From an uncultured Clostridia bacterium (lineage in GTDB: Bacteria; Bacillota; Clostridia; Christensenellales; Borkfalkiaceae), in assembly GCA_947624445.1 (NCBI GenBank), contig CANQKF010000014.1, positions 1 through 40,766 of the forward strand: DNA of 40,766 nucleotides, given 5' to 3'. The notes beneath the pieces were generated by a model. That model ran no database searches and had not been told where the DNA came from. It saw only the letters and a program-made list of their open reading frames with translations. This document shows, one piece after another, positions 24,008-31,930 of this stretch (the stretch's first letter is position 1; each line of letters begins with the position of its first letter). The position numbers were made by a program, and so were the translations under genes.

Positions 24008-25282
24008 ATGGATGAACAGCTGATGAAGGCATATTGCGACCTGCTTGCCGCGGAGCTCGTCCCCGCGACGGGGTGCACCGAACCCATCGCAGTCGCCTAT
24101 GCCGCCGCGCTCGCGAAAAAGACCCTCGGGATGCTGCCCGAGCGCGTCGAGATCACCGTGAGCGGCAACATTCTGAAGAACGTGAAGAGCGTGATCGTGC
24201 CCAACACGGGCGGACTGCGCGGGGTCGCCGCGGCGGCCGCGGCGGGCATCGTCGCGGGGCGCGCCGAAAAGAAGCTCGAGGTGCTCGCGCACGTCACCCC
24301 GAAGAAGTACGCCGACATCGCCGAATATCTCGAAAAGACGCCCATCACCGTCGAAAAATCGACCTCGGGGTGCGTGTTCGACATCGGGATCCGCGTCTTT
24401 GCGGGCGGGGAAAACGCCTTTGTCCGCATCGAGGGGCGGCACACCAACGTCGTCCGCATCGAGCGCAGCGGGGAGAAGGTCTCCCGCGGCAGGAGCTATC
24501 ACGAAAAGGAGTGCATCCCCGAGCTCACGATCGGGCAGATCCTCGAATTTTGCACACAGGTCCCCCCCGAATTGCTCGAGGACACCGTCGGTCGGCAGAT
24601 CGAAGTCAACCGCGCCATCTGCGAGGAGGGGCTCAAAAATGCCTATGGCGCGCGCGTCGGGAAGATCTTGCTCGCCGCCTACGGGGAGGGGGTGATGAAC
24701 CGCGCCAAGGCCGTCTCCGCCGCGGGCTCGGACGCCCGCATGAACGGCTGCGATCTGCCCGTCATCATCATCTCGGGGAGCGGCAACCAGGGCATTACGG
24801 CGTGCATGCCCGTCGTCGTATACGCCGAAGAGATGGAGATCCCCCGCGATCGGCTGTTGCGCGCCGTCGCGCTCTCCGACCTCGTCACCATCCACCTGAA
24901 GGCGGGCGTCGGCAGGCTCTCCGCCTATTGCGGGGCGGTCTGTGCGGGCGTGGGCGCGGGCGCGGGCGTGTGCTACATGTTCGGGGGCGACTTCGATAAG
25001 ATCGCACATACCGTCGCCAACGGGCTTGCGATCGCCTCGGGCATCGTGTGCGACGGCGCCAAGTCGAGCTGTGCGGCAAAGATCGCCGCGGCGGTCGACG
25101 CGGGGCTGTTCGGCTTCGAAATGGAGCGGCGGGGCAGCAATTTTTCGGGCGGCGAGGGCATTCTCGAGCAGGGCGTCGAGCGCACGATCGACAACGTCGG
25201 CTCCCTGGCCCGCAACGGCATGAAGGAGACCGACGAGGAGATCATCCGCATGATGCTCCGCAACATCAACGAGGCGGATTGA
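24008..25282 (+). CDS. cyuA: L-cysteine desulfidase (CyuA/UPF0597 family)
   Basis: A 424-residue enzyme of the UPF0597/serine dehydratase alpha-like family. The characterised members use a [4Fe-4S] cluster to convert L-cysteine to H2S, ammonia and pyruvate. The N-terminal PATGCTEP motif (Cys23) is the family signature and matches the first cluster ligand. Further conserved cysteines lie in LSAYCGAVCAG and GIVCDGAKSSCAAK. The C-terminal NFSGGEGIL segment is also typical. The start ATG 24008 follows a G-rich RBS. Co-transcribed with tnaA, so the operon looks like an amino-acid catabolic unit feeding pyruvate. A D-/L-serine dehydratase activity cannot be excluded. Confidence 0.88.
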   Translation: MDEQLMKAYCDLLAAELVPATGCTEPIAVAYAAALAKKTLGMLPERVEITVSGNILKNVKSVIVPNTGGLRGVAAAAAAGIVAGRAEKKLEVLAHVTPKKYADIAEYLEKTPITVEKSTSGCVFDIGIRVFAGGENAFVRIEGRHTNVVRIERSGEKVSRGRSYHEKECIPELTIGQILEFCTQVPPELLEDTVGRQIEVNRAICEEGLKNAYGARVGKILLAAYGEGVMNRAKAVSAAGSDARMNGCDLPVIIISGSGNQGITACMPVVVYAEEMEIPRDRLLRAVALSDLVTIHLKAGVGRLSAYCGAVCAGVGAGAGVCYMFGGDFDKIAHTVANGLAIASGIVCDGAKSSCAAKIAAAVDAGLFGFEMERRGSNFSGGEGILEQGVERTIDNVGSLARNGMKETDEEIIRMMLRNINEAD

Positions 25283-25349
25283 ACGAAATAAACTGCCCCA
25301 TGGCGCGACTTATGCCGTGCGGAGAGGGATTTCTTATCTCCTGTAACAA

Positions 25350-25385
25350 AAAAGCGCTGAACGTGCGTCGTTCAACGCTTTTTGC
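25350..25385. terminator. Bidirectional terminator between cyuA and the PLP kinase
   Basis: AGCG and TGAACG (25353-25363) pair with CGTTCA and CGCT (25369-25379), with one mismatch, flanked by T5 on the plus strand and T6 on the minus strand. Confidence 0.9.
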
Positions 25386-25431
25386 ATGCAAGAAGCGGGG
25401 GGATGCGGTCGATAAAACGGCAAAACGCCGA

Positions 25432-26229
25432 TCAGTTGCCGCGGAAAGCCTCGGTGAGGAGATAGAGCTCCTTTTCGTAGTTCATGCCGTACTTCTTATC
25501 GGGCACCTCTTTCTCGGTGCGGAGGATCGCGCGGTAGCAGAATTCGACGCAGAGCGCGAGCGCCTTTTCGAGGGGCATTCCCCCGCCGACGCAGCCCGCG
25601 AACGCCGAGGCGAACACGTCGCCCGCGCCGTGGAAAGAGCCCTCCACCTTCCGGAGGCGGAGTTTCTTCGCGCTGCCGTCGTAGTAGTAGAGGAAGTAGC
25701 CCTCGGCGGTCTCCGCGCCCGTGATGATGGGGTGGGGGCAGAGCGCTGCGAGCGCTTCGAGCGCCCGCTCGGGGTCCCGTTCGCCCGTGAGGAGAAAGCT
25801 CTCGGTGTCGTTGGGAAGAATGTAGTCCGCAAGGCCGCAGAGGGTGCGCATCTCGGCGGCGAAGTGCTCGTCGAATCCCTTATAGAACTTGAAATTATCG
25901 CCGAGCACGGGGTCCACGACGAAGATGCCCCCGGGCTTCAGGAAGCGCCGCTTCACATCCTTCACGAACTCGATCTGACTGCGGCTGCCGAGATAGCCGC
26001 TGTAGACGACGTCGTATTTGAGCGGCAGCGTCTCCCAATGGGCGCAAATCTTCTCCATTTCGCCGTCGAGCGGAAGGAAGGTGTAGCCCGTGAATCCGCC
26101 CGTGTGGGTGGAGAGGAGGGCGGTGGGCAGGATATCGACGGTCGCCCCGCACGCGGAGAGCACGGGGAGGGCGACGGTGAGCGAACATTTTCCCGCGCAG
26201 GAAATATCGTTGATGGCAAGAACGCGCAT
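25432..26229 (-). CDS. Pyridoxal/pyridoxamine kinase (PfkB family)
   Basis: A 265-residue ribokinase-like enzyme that phosphorylates pyridoxal or pyridoxamine for PLP salvage. Family marks are the start MRVLAINDISCAGKCSLTVA (with a substrate-site region), ALLSTHTGGFTGYTF, FVVDPVLGDN and the C-terminal GSFHGAGDVFASAFAG, with the catalytic Asp in GAGD. The clade is the clostridial pyridoxamine kinase one (PdxY/PdxK-like). The start at 26229 follows GAGGG; an ATG 43 codons upstream crosses the promoter and was rejected. It converges with the tnaA-cyuA operon, whose first enzyme needs PLP. Confidence 0.9.
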   Translation of the reverse strand: MRVLAINDISCAGKCSLTVALPVLSACGATVDILPTALLSTHTGGFTGYTFLPLDGEMEKICAHWETLPLKYDVVYSGYLGSRSQIEFVKDVKRRFLKPGGIFVVDPVLGDNFKFYKGFDEHFAAEMRTLCGLADYILPNDTESFLLTGERDPERALEALAALCPHPIITGAETAEGYFLYYYDGSAKKLRLRKVEGSFHGAGDVFASAFAGCVGGGMPLEKALALCVEFCYRAILRTEKEVPDKKYGMNYEKELYLLTEAFRGN

Positions 26230-26260
26230 GGTTTTTTCCCTCAAATTTTTCTCGAAGAAT

Positions 26261-26289
26261 ATTATAAGCGAAAGAGGGGAGGAATGCAA
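26261..26289 (-). promoter_or_regulatory. Promoter of the PLP kinase
   Basis: On the minus strand: TTGCAT (26289-26284), 17 bp, TATAAT (26266-26261). Confidence 0.8.
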
Positions 26290-26299
26290 GCAAATTGAT

Positions 26300-26760
26300 C
26301 GGGGTTGTTTGGACTTTTTAGAGGCGAACTGCAAATTTGCTGCGTAATACTTCGTCATGCTACGTTTTACTACTTCGCCTACGGCTCGTGCCGAGCTTAG
26401 TGCACAAATAGAAGCTGCGCTCGGGGCGCGTTCGTTCAGGATAACGGGGGCTGCGAACTTCGTAACACCGCTTCGGCTCAGGATGACAGGAAAACAAAAA
26501 GCCTCGCGCGGGGCACGTTCATTCGGAATGACGTGGGGGGTGTTATTCCATGACGGGGAACTCCGCTACGGCTCTTTTCCTATTCGCGGTACCATGTGGT
26601 CGTTTTTTAGAGAAACGCGGCACCATGTGGTCGTTTTTCACGGGGGGGGGAAGCCGAAAAACCCCGACGCCTTCCGCGGGGTGAAACAGTCCATCCGCGG
26701 GTTCCCCGAGCGCAATGGATTTTCAGAATTTGTTGCATGTTTGCGTTTGGCGGAAAAATC
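26300..26760. repeat. Intergenic cluster of dispersed repeats
   Basis: No gene is seen in about 460 bp. It holds a stretch (about 26325-26355) similar to 17472-17505. It also has phrases of the TTCGGCTCAGGATGACAGG type repeated three times with variations (about 26436, 26468 and 26522), and two inverted-orientation copies of the ACGACCACATGGTGCCGCG motif (26585-26608 and 26613-26639). An ACCCCG/CGGGGT hairpin follows near 26662-26683. It looks like a landing zone for short interspersed elements. Confidence 0.55.
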
Positions 26761-26810
26761 CCGCATATGGCGTTTTTTTATTCACAAAGTAAACTATTTG
26801 TGCTATAATT

Positions 26811-26819
26811 TGCGTACCG
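26811..26819 (+). promoter_or_regulatory. Extended -10 promoter of the Pr6Pr-like gene
   Basis: TGC plus TATAAT (26814-26819) in AT-rich DNA. No good -35 box at the usual spacing, which extended -10 promoters tolerate. Confidence 0.55.
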
Positions 26820-26841
26820 AAACCAAAACGGGGGTAATTTC

Positions 26842-27564
26842 ATGCGTAAAAATCTGGTCGTGCAGCTGGTGTTCCGCGTCGTGCTGTGCTGCGTCTCCTT
26901 TCTCGCCTGCCTTTTGTCGCTCCGCGTCTTTTATGCGGGCAAAGGGGGCAATGCGATGAGCTGGGAGATCCTCAAATACTACACCAATCTCTCCAACTAC
27001 TGCGTGTTTGCCGTCTCGATCGCGGTGACCGCCGCGACCTTCCGCCGCGTGCTCCGCGGGGAGCGGGAGGGGTACAACAAGGTGTGGCGCACCTTCAAAT
27101 TCATGACGGTCGTGATGATCCTCGTCACCTTCCTCGTCGTCATTGTTCTTTTGCAATCGCCGCTGGAAGCGGACTACTGGTTGGATCTCGGGAACATGTC
27201 GTATCACTTTCTCGCGCCGCTCCTCTTCATCCTCGATTATCTGCTCTTCGATGAAAAGTGCACGGTCTCGGTGTTTGCGCCCCTCTATAGCTTTGTTCCG
27301 CCGCTGATCTATGTCGTCTACATCATGATCCTCGGAGCGGCGATCCCCAATTTCGAATATCCCTACTTCTTCCTCAACGCCGCGACGCTCGGCTACGGCG
27401 GCGTGTGCCTGTGGGTCTTGGGGCTCCTCGGCGTTTTCGCCGTGCTCGGATACCTGCTCTGGCTGTGGAACCGCGTCGTAAAAGCAGACGGCAAGTGGAA
27501 GCTGGATCTCCGCAATGTGATGTTCCCCCTGCGAAATCGGGAGGAACCGCCCAAAAACGCTTGA
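26842..27564 (+). CDS. Pr6Pr-like (FAR-17a/AIG1-like) six-helix membrane protein
   Basis: A 240-residue integral membrane protein with about six helices (roughly residues 8-28, 48-68, 87-105, 120-135, 147-168 and 186-208). Marks of the Pr6Pr/FAR-17a/AIG1 group are YYTNLSNYCVFAVS after helix 1 and a conserved His in NMSYHFLAPLLFILDYLLFD. Eukaryotic AIG1-like relatives are threonine hydrolases acting on fatty-acid esters of hydroxy fatty acids; whether the bacterial ones share this is unknown. The tail is basic and soluble. Start ATG 26842 behind GGGGG. Monocistronic, just upstream of the ileS leader. Confidence 0.65.
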   Translation: MRKNLVVQLVFRVVLCCVSFLACLLSLRVFYAGKGGNAMSWEILKYYTNLSNYCVFAVSIAVTAATFRRVLRGEREGYNKVWRTFKFMTVVMILVTFLVVIVLLQSPLEADYWLDLGNMSYHFLAPLLFILDYLLFDEKCTVSVFAPLYSFVPPLIYVVYIMILGAAIPNFEYPYFFLNAATLGYGGVCLWVLGLLGVFAVLGYLLWLWNRVVKADGKWKLDLRNVMFPLRNREEPPKNA

Positions 27565-27590
27565 TTTTTTGCGGGGCGCTTGCTATAATA

Positions 27591-27599
27591 GAGAAAACT
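27591..27599 (+). promoter_or_regulatory. Extended -10 promoter of ileS
   Basis: TGC plus TATAAT (27594-27599), about 280 bp before the ileS start. No clear -35 box. The long leader fits a T-box element. Confidence 0.6.
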
Positions 27600-27604
27600 T
27601 CATC

Positions 27605-27852
27605 AAAGGCGTAGACGAAGGACAAGTCCTCATCCGGTTTGCCGTGTACAGAGAATCCCCGTTGGTTGAGAAGGGAGAGCGGTGCGGTGGGGGTATCCCC
27701 TTCCGAGCTTACGGAGGGAACACGGGGGCGGAATTTCCGCCGGACGGGAAGTAACTCCGCACGGCGTCGCGGACCGTCATTCCCGCGGCAAATGACGGTT
27801 TGTTTTGGTGGTCGATATGCCTTCGCGTATTCCAAAACGCGGAGGTTTTTTT
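27605..27852 (+). promoter_or_regulatory. T-box-like leader of ileS with tandem hairpins
   Basis: The leader shows T-box stem I features: GACGAAGGACAAGTCC at 27614-27629, an AGAGAA motif at 27650-27655, a GGTTGAGAA loop segment, and GGGTATCCCCTTCCGAGC, where ATC would be an isoleucine specifier codon. GACGG (about 27743-27747) can pair with CCGTC (27774-27778) as an antiterminator. The terminator is ACCGTCATT (27773-27781)/AATGACGGT (27791-27799) plus TTTGTTTT. A second hairpin follows: GTTTTGG (27802-27808)/CCAAAAC (27832-27838) with ATATGC/GCGTAT inside, then T7. The usual T-box 14-mer (AGGGTGGNACCGCG) is not recognisable. Confidence 0.7.
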
Positions 27853-27881
27853 GTTACGGATGCAAACGGAGGAGCAAAAAA

Positions 27882-30800
27882 ATGTATAAAAAAGTAGATA
27901 CGTCCCTCGACTTTGTGGCGCGCGAGCAGGAGATCGTGAAGTTCTGGAAGGAGAACAAGATCTTCGAGAAGTCCATCGAGAAGAACGAGGGCGGGGAGGA
28001 ATTTTCCTTCTTCGACGGCCCGCCTACCGCCAACGGCAAGCCGCACATCGGGCATGTCCTCACCCGCGTCATGAAGGACCTCATCCCCCGCTATCACACG
28101 ATGAAGGGGAAGCACGTGCTGCGCAAAGCGGGCTGGGATACCCACGGTCTGCCCGTCGAGCTCGAGGTGGAGAAGAACCTCGGCATGGACGGCAAGCAGG
28201 ATATCGAAAAATACGGCATCGAGCCCTTCATCAAGAAGTGCAAAGAATCGGTCTGGAAGTACCAAAGCGAGTGGGAGAAGATGTCCGACGCCGTGGGCTA
28301 TTGGGTGGATATGGAGCACCCCTATGTCACTTATCACGACGACTACATCGAATCGGTGTGGTGGGCGCTCAAAGAGATCCACAAGAAGGGGCTTTTGTAC
28401 AAGGGGCACAAGATCGTTCCCTATTGCCCCCGCTGCGGCACGGCGCTCTCCTCGCACGAGGTCGCGCAGGGCTATAAGGATGTGAAAGAGGCTTCCGTCG
28501 TCGCCCGTTTTGCGGTCGAGGGGGCGGAAAACACCTACATTCTCGCATGGACGACCACCCCGTGGACCCTGCCCTCCAACGTCGCGCTCTGCATGAATCC
28601 CGAGGAGGACTACATCGAGCTCGCCGCGGAGGACGGCGCCCATTATATCCTCGCCGAGGCGCTCGCGGGCAAGTTCTTCGAGCACTACGAGGTCCTCGCC
28701 CGCCGCAAGGGGAAGGAATTCGAGGGCACCCGCTACGTCCCGCTCTTCCCGTGGGCGCAGGGGAGCTTCAAGGAGAAGGCGTATTACGTCGTCTGCGACG
28801 GCTACGTCACCCTCACCGAGGGGACGGGCGTCGTGCACATCGCGCCCGCGTTCGGCGAGGACGACTACAAGGTCGGCAAGCGCTATCGTCTGCCCGTGGT
28901 GCAGCTCGTCAACGAGCGGGGCTGCTTCGACGGCCGCTGCCCCGAGCTCGACGGGCTCTTCGCCAAAAAAGCGGACCCTGTCATCATTGAAATGCTCAAA
29001 GCGCGGGGGCTGCTCTTCAAAAAGCTCATGTTCGAGCACAGCTATCCGCACTGCTGGCGGTGCGATACGCCCCTCCTCTACTATGCCCGTTCGAGCTGGT
29101 TCGTCGAGGTCACGAAGGTCAAGGAGGAGCTCATCGCCGCCAACCGTTCGGTGAATTGGATCCCCGAGACGATCAAAGAGGGGAGGATGGGGAACTTCCT
29201 CGAAAACGTCATCGATTGGGGGCTCTCCCGCGACAGATATTGGGGTACGCCCCTGCCCGTTTGGGTCTGCGAGGACTGCGGGAACTTCGAGGTCATCGGC
29301 TCCAAAGCAGAGCTCATCGCGCGGTGCGGCGCCCCCGAGGACATCGAACTGCACCGCCCCTATCTCGACGGGCTCACCTGCAAGTGCTCCAAGTGCGGCG
29401 GCACCTGCAAGCGCACGCCCGAGGTCATCGACTGCTGGTTCGATTCGGGCTCCATGCCCTTTGCGCAGTATCACTATCCCTTTGAGAACAAGGATCTCTT
29501 CGAGGAGACCTTCCCCGCCGATTTCATCTCCGAAGCCGTCGACCAGACGCGCGGCTGGTTCTATGTCCTTCTCGTCATCTCGACCATCCTCTTCGGCAGG
29601 GCGCCCTTCAAAAACTGCATCGTCCTCGGACATGTCAACGATAAGGACGGCGTGAAGATGTCGAAGCACAAGGGCAACGTCGTCGATCCGTGGACGGTGC
29701 TCTCCAAGCAGGGGGCGGACGCCGTGCGCTGGTATTTCTACACGAACAGCGCGCCGTGGATCCCCTCGCGCTTCGGGGAGGAGGCCGTCTCCGAGACCCA
29801 GCGCAAGTTCCAGGGAACGCTCTGGAACACCTACGCGTTCTTCACGCTCTACGCCGAGATCGCGGGCTACGACCCCTCCAAACACGATCTGAAGGCGTGC
29901 AAGCTCTCCCTCATGGACCGCTGGGTGCTCTCCAAGCTCAACACCCTCGTGAAGGAGACCGACCGCATGCTCGGGGCGTATGCGATCACCGAGAGCGCCC
30001 GCGGGATCCAGGATTTCGTCGACGAGCTCTCGAATTGGTATGTCCGCCGCGGCCGCGACCGCTATTGGGGGGAGACGACGGAGGACGGCGCGGCGGCGTT
30101 CACGACGCTCTACACCGTGCTCGTGACGCTCTCCAAGCTCCTCGCGCCCTATATGCCCTTCATGGCCGAGATGATGTACCGCAATCTCGTGCCCGCGTTC
30201 TTCCCCGGGGCGCCCGTCTCGGTGCACCTCTCCGCCTTCCCCGTCTGCGATGAGACGATGGTCGATCCCGCCCTCGAAGCGGGCATGGAGGATGTGCTGC
30301 ACGTCGTCGAGCTCGGCAGGAGCGCGCGGAGCGCGAACAACCTCAAGAACCGCCAGCCCCTCTCGGAGATGCTCATCGCCTCCGACCGCACGCTCGGGAT
30401 CGCGGGCGAGCTCGAGCGGGTGACCCTCGAGGAGCTCAACGTGCACAAGCTCCGCCTCACCCACGGCGACGGCGAACTCATCACCTACACGCTCAAACCG
30501 CAGCTCCGCACGCTCGGTCCCAAGTACGGCAAAAAGCTCAAGGCGATCGGCGAATTCCTCGCGGGGTGCGACGCCAAAGCAGTCGTCGAAACCGTGAAAC
30601 GGGGGGAGGCGTATGTCGTTGATCTCGATGGAGAGGTCGCCCTCACCGAGGAGGATCTGCAGATCTTCACGGCGTCCGCCGCAGGCTATGCGACGGCACA
30701 GGGCTACGGCATCACGGTCGCCCTCGAGACGGCGCTCACCGAGGAACTGCTCGAAGAGGGCACCGCCCGCGAACTCGCCGCGCGCATCCAGAGCATGCGC

Positions 30801-31019
30801 AAAGAGGCGGGCTTCGAGCTCACCGACCGCATCAACGTGAAGTATTTCGCTATGGAGGGCCGCGCGAAGCGGGTGCTCGGGCAGGGGCTCCGCGGCGAAG
30901 ATCTCACGCAGGACGTCCGCTCGGCGCAGGGCGCATTCACCGCCTGTGAGAGCGGCGACGGCCTGAAACCCTTTGAGATCAACGGCGAGACGGTCTATCT
31001 CGGCATCGAAAAACTGTGA
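27882..31019 (+). CDS. ileS: Isoleucyl-tRNA synthetase
   Basis: A 1045-residue class I synthetase that charges tRNA-Ile. Signatures are the HIGH motif in PHIGHVLTRV (residues 55-58), GWDTHGLPVE, the editing-domain TTTPWTLPSN segment and KMSKH at about residues 592-596. The length, the KMSKHKGN form and the N-terminal FFDGPPTANGKPHIGH suggest the eukaryote-like IleS2 clade, members of which can be less sensitive to mupirocin; clade membership is inference. The C-terminal half contains the anticodon-binding domain (SNWYVRRGRDRYWG) and an IleS2-type tail. RBS GGAGGAG before ATG 27882. The frame is open upstream through the leader, but an earlier start is excluded by the T-box structure. Confidence 0.96.
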   Translation: MYKKVDTSLDFVAREQEIVKFWKENKIFEKSIEKNEGGEEFSFFDGPPTANGKPHIGHVLTRVMKDLIPRYHTMKGKHVLRKAGWDTHGLPVELEVEKNLGMDGKQDIEKYGIEPFIKKCKESVWKYQSEWEKMSDAVGYWVDMEHPYVTYHDDYIESVWWALKEIHKKGLLYKGHKIVPYCPRCGTALSSHEVAQGYKDVKEASVVARFAVEGAENTYILAWTTTPWTLPSNVALCMNPEEDYIELAAEDGAHYILAEALAGKFFEHYEVLARRKGKEFEGTRYVPLFPWAQGSFKEKAYYVVCDGYVTLTEGTGVVHIAPAFGEDDYKVGKRYRLPVVQLVNERGCFDGRCPELDGLFAKKADPVIIEMLKARGLLFKKLMFEHSYPHCWRCDTPLLYYARSSWFVEVTKVKEELIAANRSVNWIPETIKEGRMGNFLENVIDWGLSRDRYWGTPLPVWVCEDCGNFEVIGSKAELIARCGAPEDIELHRPYLDGLTCKCSKCGGTCKRTPEVIDCWFDSGSMPFAQYHYPFENKDLFEETFPADFISEAVDQTRGWFYVLLVISTILFGRAPFKNCIVLGHVNDKDGVKMSKHKGNVVDPWTVLSKQGADAVRWYFYTNSAPWIPSRFGEEAVSETQRKFQGTLWNTYAFFTLYAEIAGYDPSKHDLKACKLSLMDRWVLSKLNTLVKETDRMLGAYAITESARGIQDFVDELSNWYVRRGRDRYWGETTEDGAAAFTTLYTVLVTLSKLLAPYMPFMAEMMYRNLVPAFFPGAPVSVHLSAFPVCDETMVDPALEAGMEDVLHVVELGRSARSANNLKNRQPLSEMLIASDRTLGIAGELERVTLEELNVHKLRLTHGDGELITYTLKPQLRTLGPKYGKKLKAIGEFLAGCDAKAVVETVKRGEAYVVDLDGEVALTEEDLQIFTASAAGYATAQGYGITVALETALTEELLEEGTARELAARIQSMRKEAGFELTDRINVKYFAMEGRAKRVLGQGLRGEDLTQDVRSAQGAFTACESGDGLKPFEINGETVYLGIEKL

Positions 31020-31061
31020 CGCGGACGCGGGGGCGATGCGCCCGTGCGAACGTGAAAAAAG

Positions 31062-31095
31062 AGGGGAGCGACGGCTTTCGTGCCGCCGCTCCCCT
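31062..31095. terminator. Long hairpin after ileS
   Basis: AGGGGAGCG and CGGC (31062-31075) pair with GCCG and CGCTCCCCT (31082-31095), with one mismatch. On the minus strand it is followed by TCTTTTTTC, but on the plus strand only by TCTTG. It probably ends ileS weakly or works mainly against minus-strand transcripts. Confidence 0.6.
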
Positions 31096-31104
31096 TCTTG
31101 TAGC

Positions 31105-31845
31105 TTTAGCGGAAATAAACCCCCAGTTCTACTGGGGGAAGTAAAAATACTTTAGTAAATAAAAACCTCGTGATACAATGGAGTGAAGGTTTGGCGACCG
31201 TATCACTATCAAAAATATCAGGAGGTTTTTAACGAAATGAAGAATGAAGTAAGGCACACAGCCCATTCGACGTACAGATGTGAGTATCATATCGTGTTTG
31301 CGCCGAAATATCGAAGGAAGGAGATATACGGACAGCTAAAGAAAGATATCGGGGAGATATTGAGGAAGCTCTGCAAAGAGAAGAATGTAGAAATCATCGA
31401 AGCAGAAGCATGTCCAGGCCATATCCACATGCTGTTAAGCATACCACCTTACATAAGTATAGCACAATTCATGGGATTTCTCAAGGGAAAAAGCACACTA
31501 ATGATCTTTGACCGACACGCAAATTTGAAATATAAGTACGGCGGGATAAGTTTTTGGTGCAGAGGGTATTATGTAGACACGGTAGGGAAGAACGAGCGCA
31601 TAATACAGGAGTACATAAGGAACCAGTTGGAAGAAGATAATATGTACGAGCAGATCAGCATGAAAGGGTACATGGACCCGTTCACGGGTAGCAAGAATAA
31701 GTAGGCAAAAAGAAACAGCCGCTTGAAGCGGCTGCCCGAGATAGTGATGCGATGCCAAATTTCGGTGCCCGTTTACGGGCCAGCTGGCATCATCCCCTTC
31801 TAGGGGTTATGCAAACCACCAGTTCACTGGTGGTTTTGATTCGGT
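31105..31845 (+). mobile_element. IS200-type insertion sequence (IS200/IS605 family)
   Basis: One TnpA gene lies between subterminal hairpins typical of the family. The left hairpin is CCCCCAGT (31120-31127)/ACTGGGGG (31131-31138). The right end is CCACCAG (31816-31822)/CTGGTGG (31827-31833). No terminal inverted repeats or target duplications are expected for this single-strand transposition type. A folded region at about 31717-31805 (AGCCGCT/AGCGGCT, GATGCCA...TGGCATC around GCCCG/CGGGC, CCCC/GGGG) lies after the gene. Exact ends were not determined. No TnpB is present. Confidence 0.85.
31237..31704 (+). CDS. tnpA: IS200-type transposase TnpA (Y1 HUH)
   Basis: A 155-residue single-strand transposase. 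The HUH metal site is GHIHMLLSIPP (about residues 60-70). The nucleophilic tyrosine is expected in the late helix IIQEYIRNQ (about residues 125-133). The start MKNEVRHTAHSTYRCEYHIV is typical of IS200 TnpA. AGGAGG (31220-31225) lies 11 bases before ATG 31237; the in-frame ATG at 31183 precedes that RBS and was rejected. The gene is intact, so the element may be active. It is more AT-rich than the flanking core genes, as expected for a newcomer. Confidence 0.95.
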   Translation: MKNEVRHTAHSTYRCEYHIVFAPKYRRKEIYGQLKKDIGEILRKLCKEKNVEIIEAEACPGHIHMLLSIPPYISIAQFMGFLKGKSTLMIFDRHANLKYKYGGISFWCRGYYVDTVGKNERIIQEYIRNQLEEDNMYEQISMKGYMDPFTGSKNK

Positions 31846-31909
31846 GCGGAAATGGATCCGGATCATGCCTCGGCGGCGCACGGTTTCGGTGCACCCAAGG
31901 GCGTTTTAT

Positions 31910-31930
31910 CGACCACAGGTCCCCGCCGAA
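31910..31930 (+). repeat. 21-bp dispersed repeat, copy 1
   Basis: Identical over 21 bases to 36009-36029; the core is CGACCACAGGTCCCCGCC. It lies immediately beyond the stop codon of the minus-strand dipeptidase. Related, diverged motifs occur at 16633 and 26585-26639. Confidence 0.8.

Noticed and set aside
27777-30464. 895-codon minus-strand ORF opposite ileS
   Set aside because: Antisense shadow of the synthetase; HIGH and KMSKH are on the plus strand.
31062-31845. tnpB or other IS605 cargo in the insertion sequence
   Set aside because: Only the TnpA frame is present; the rest of the element is hairpins.
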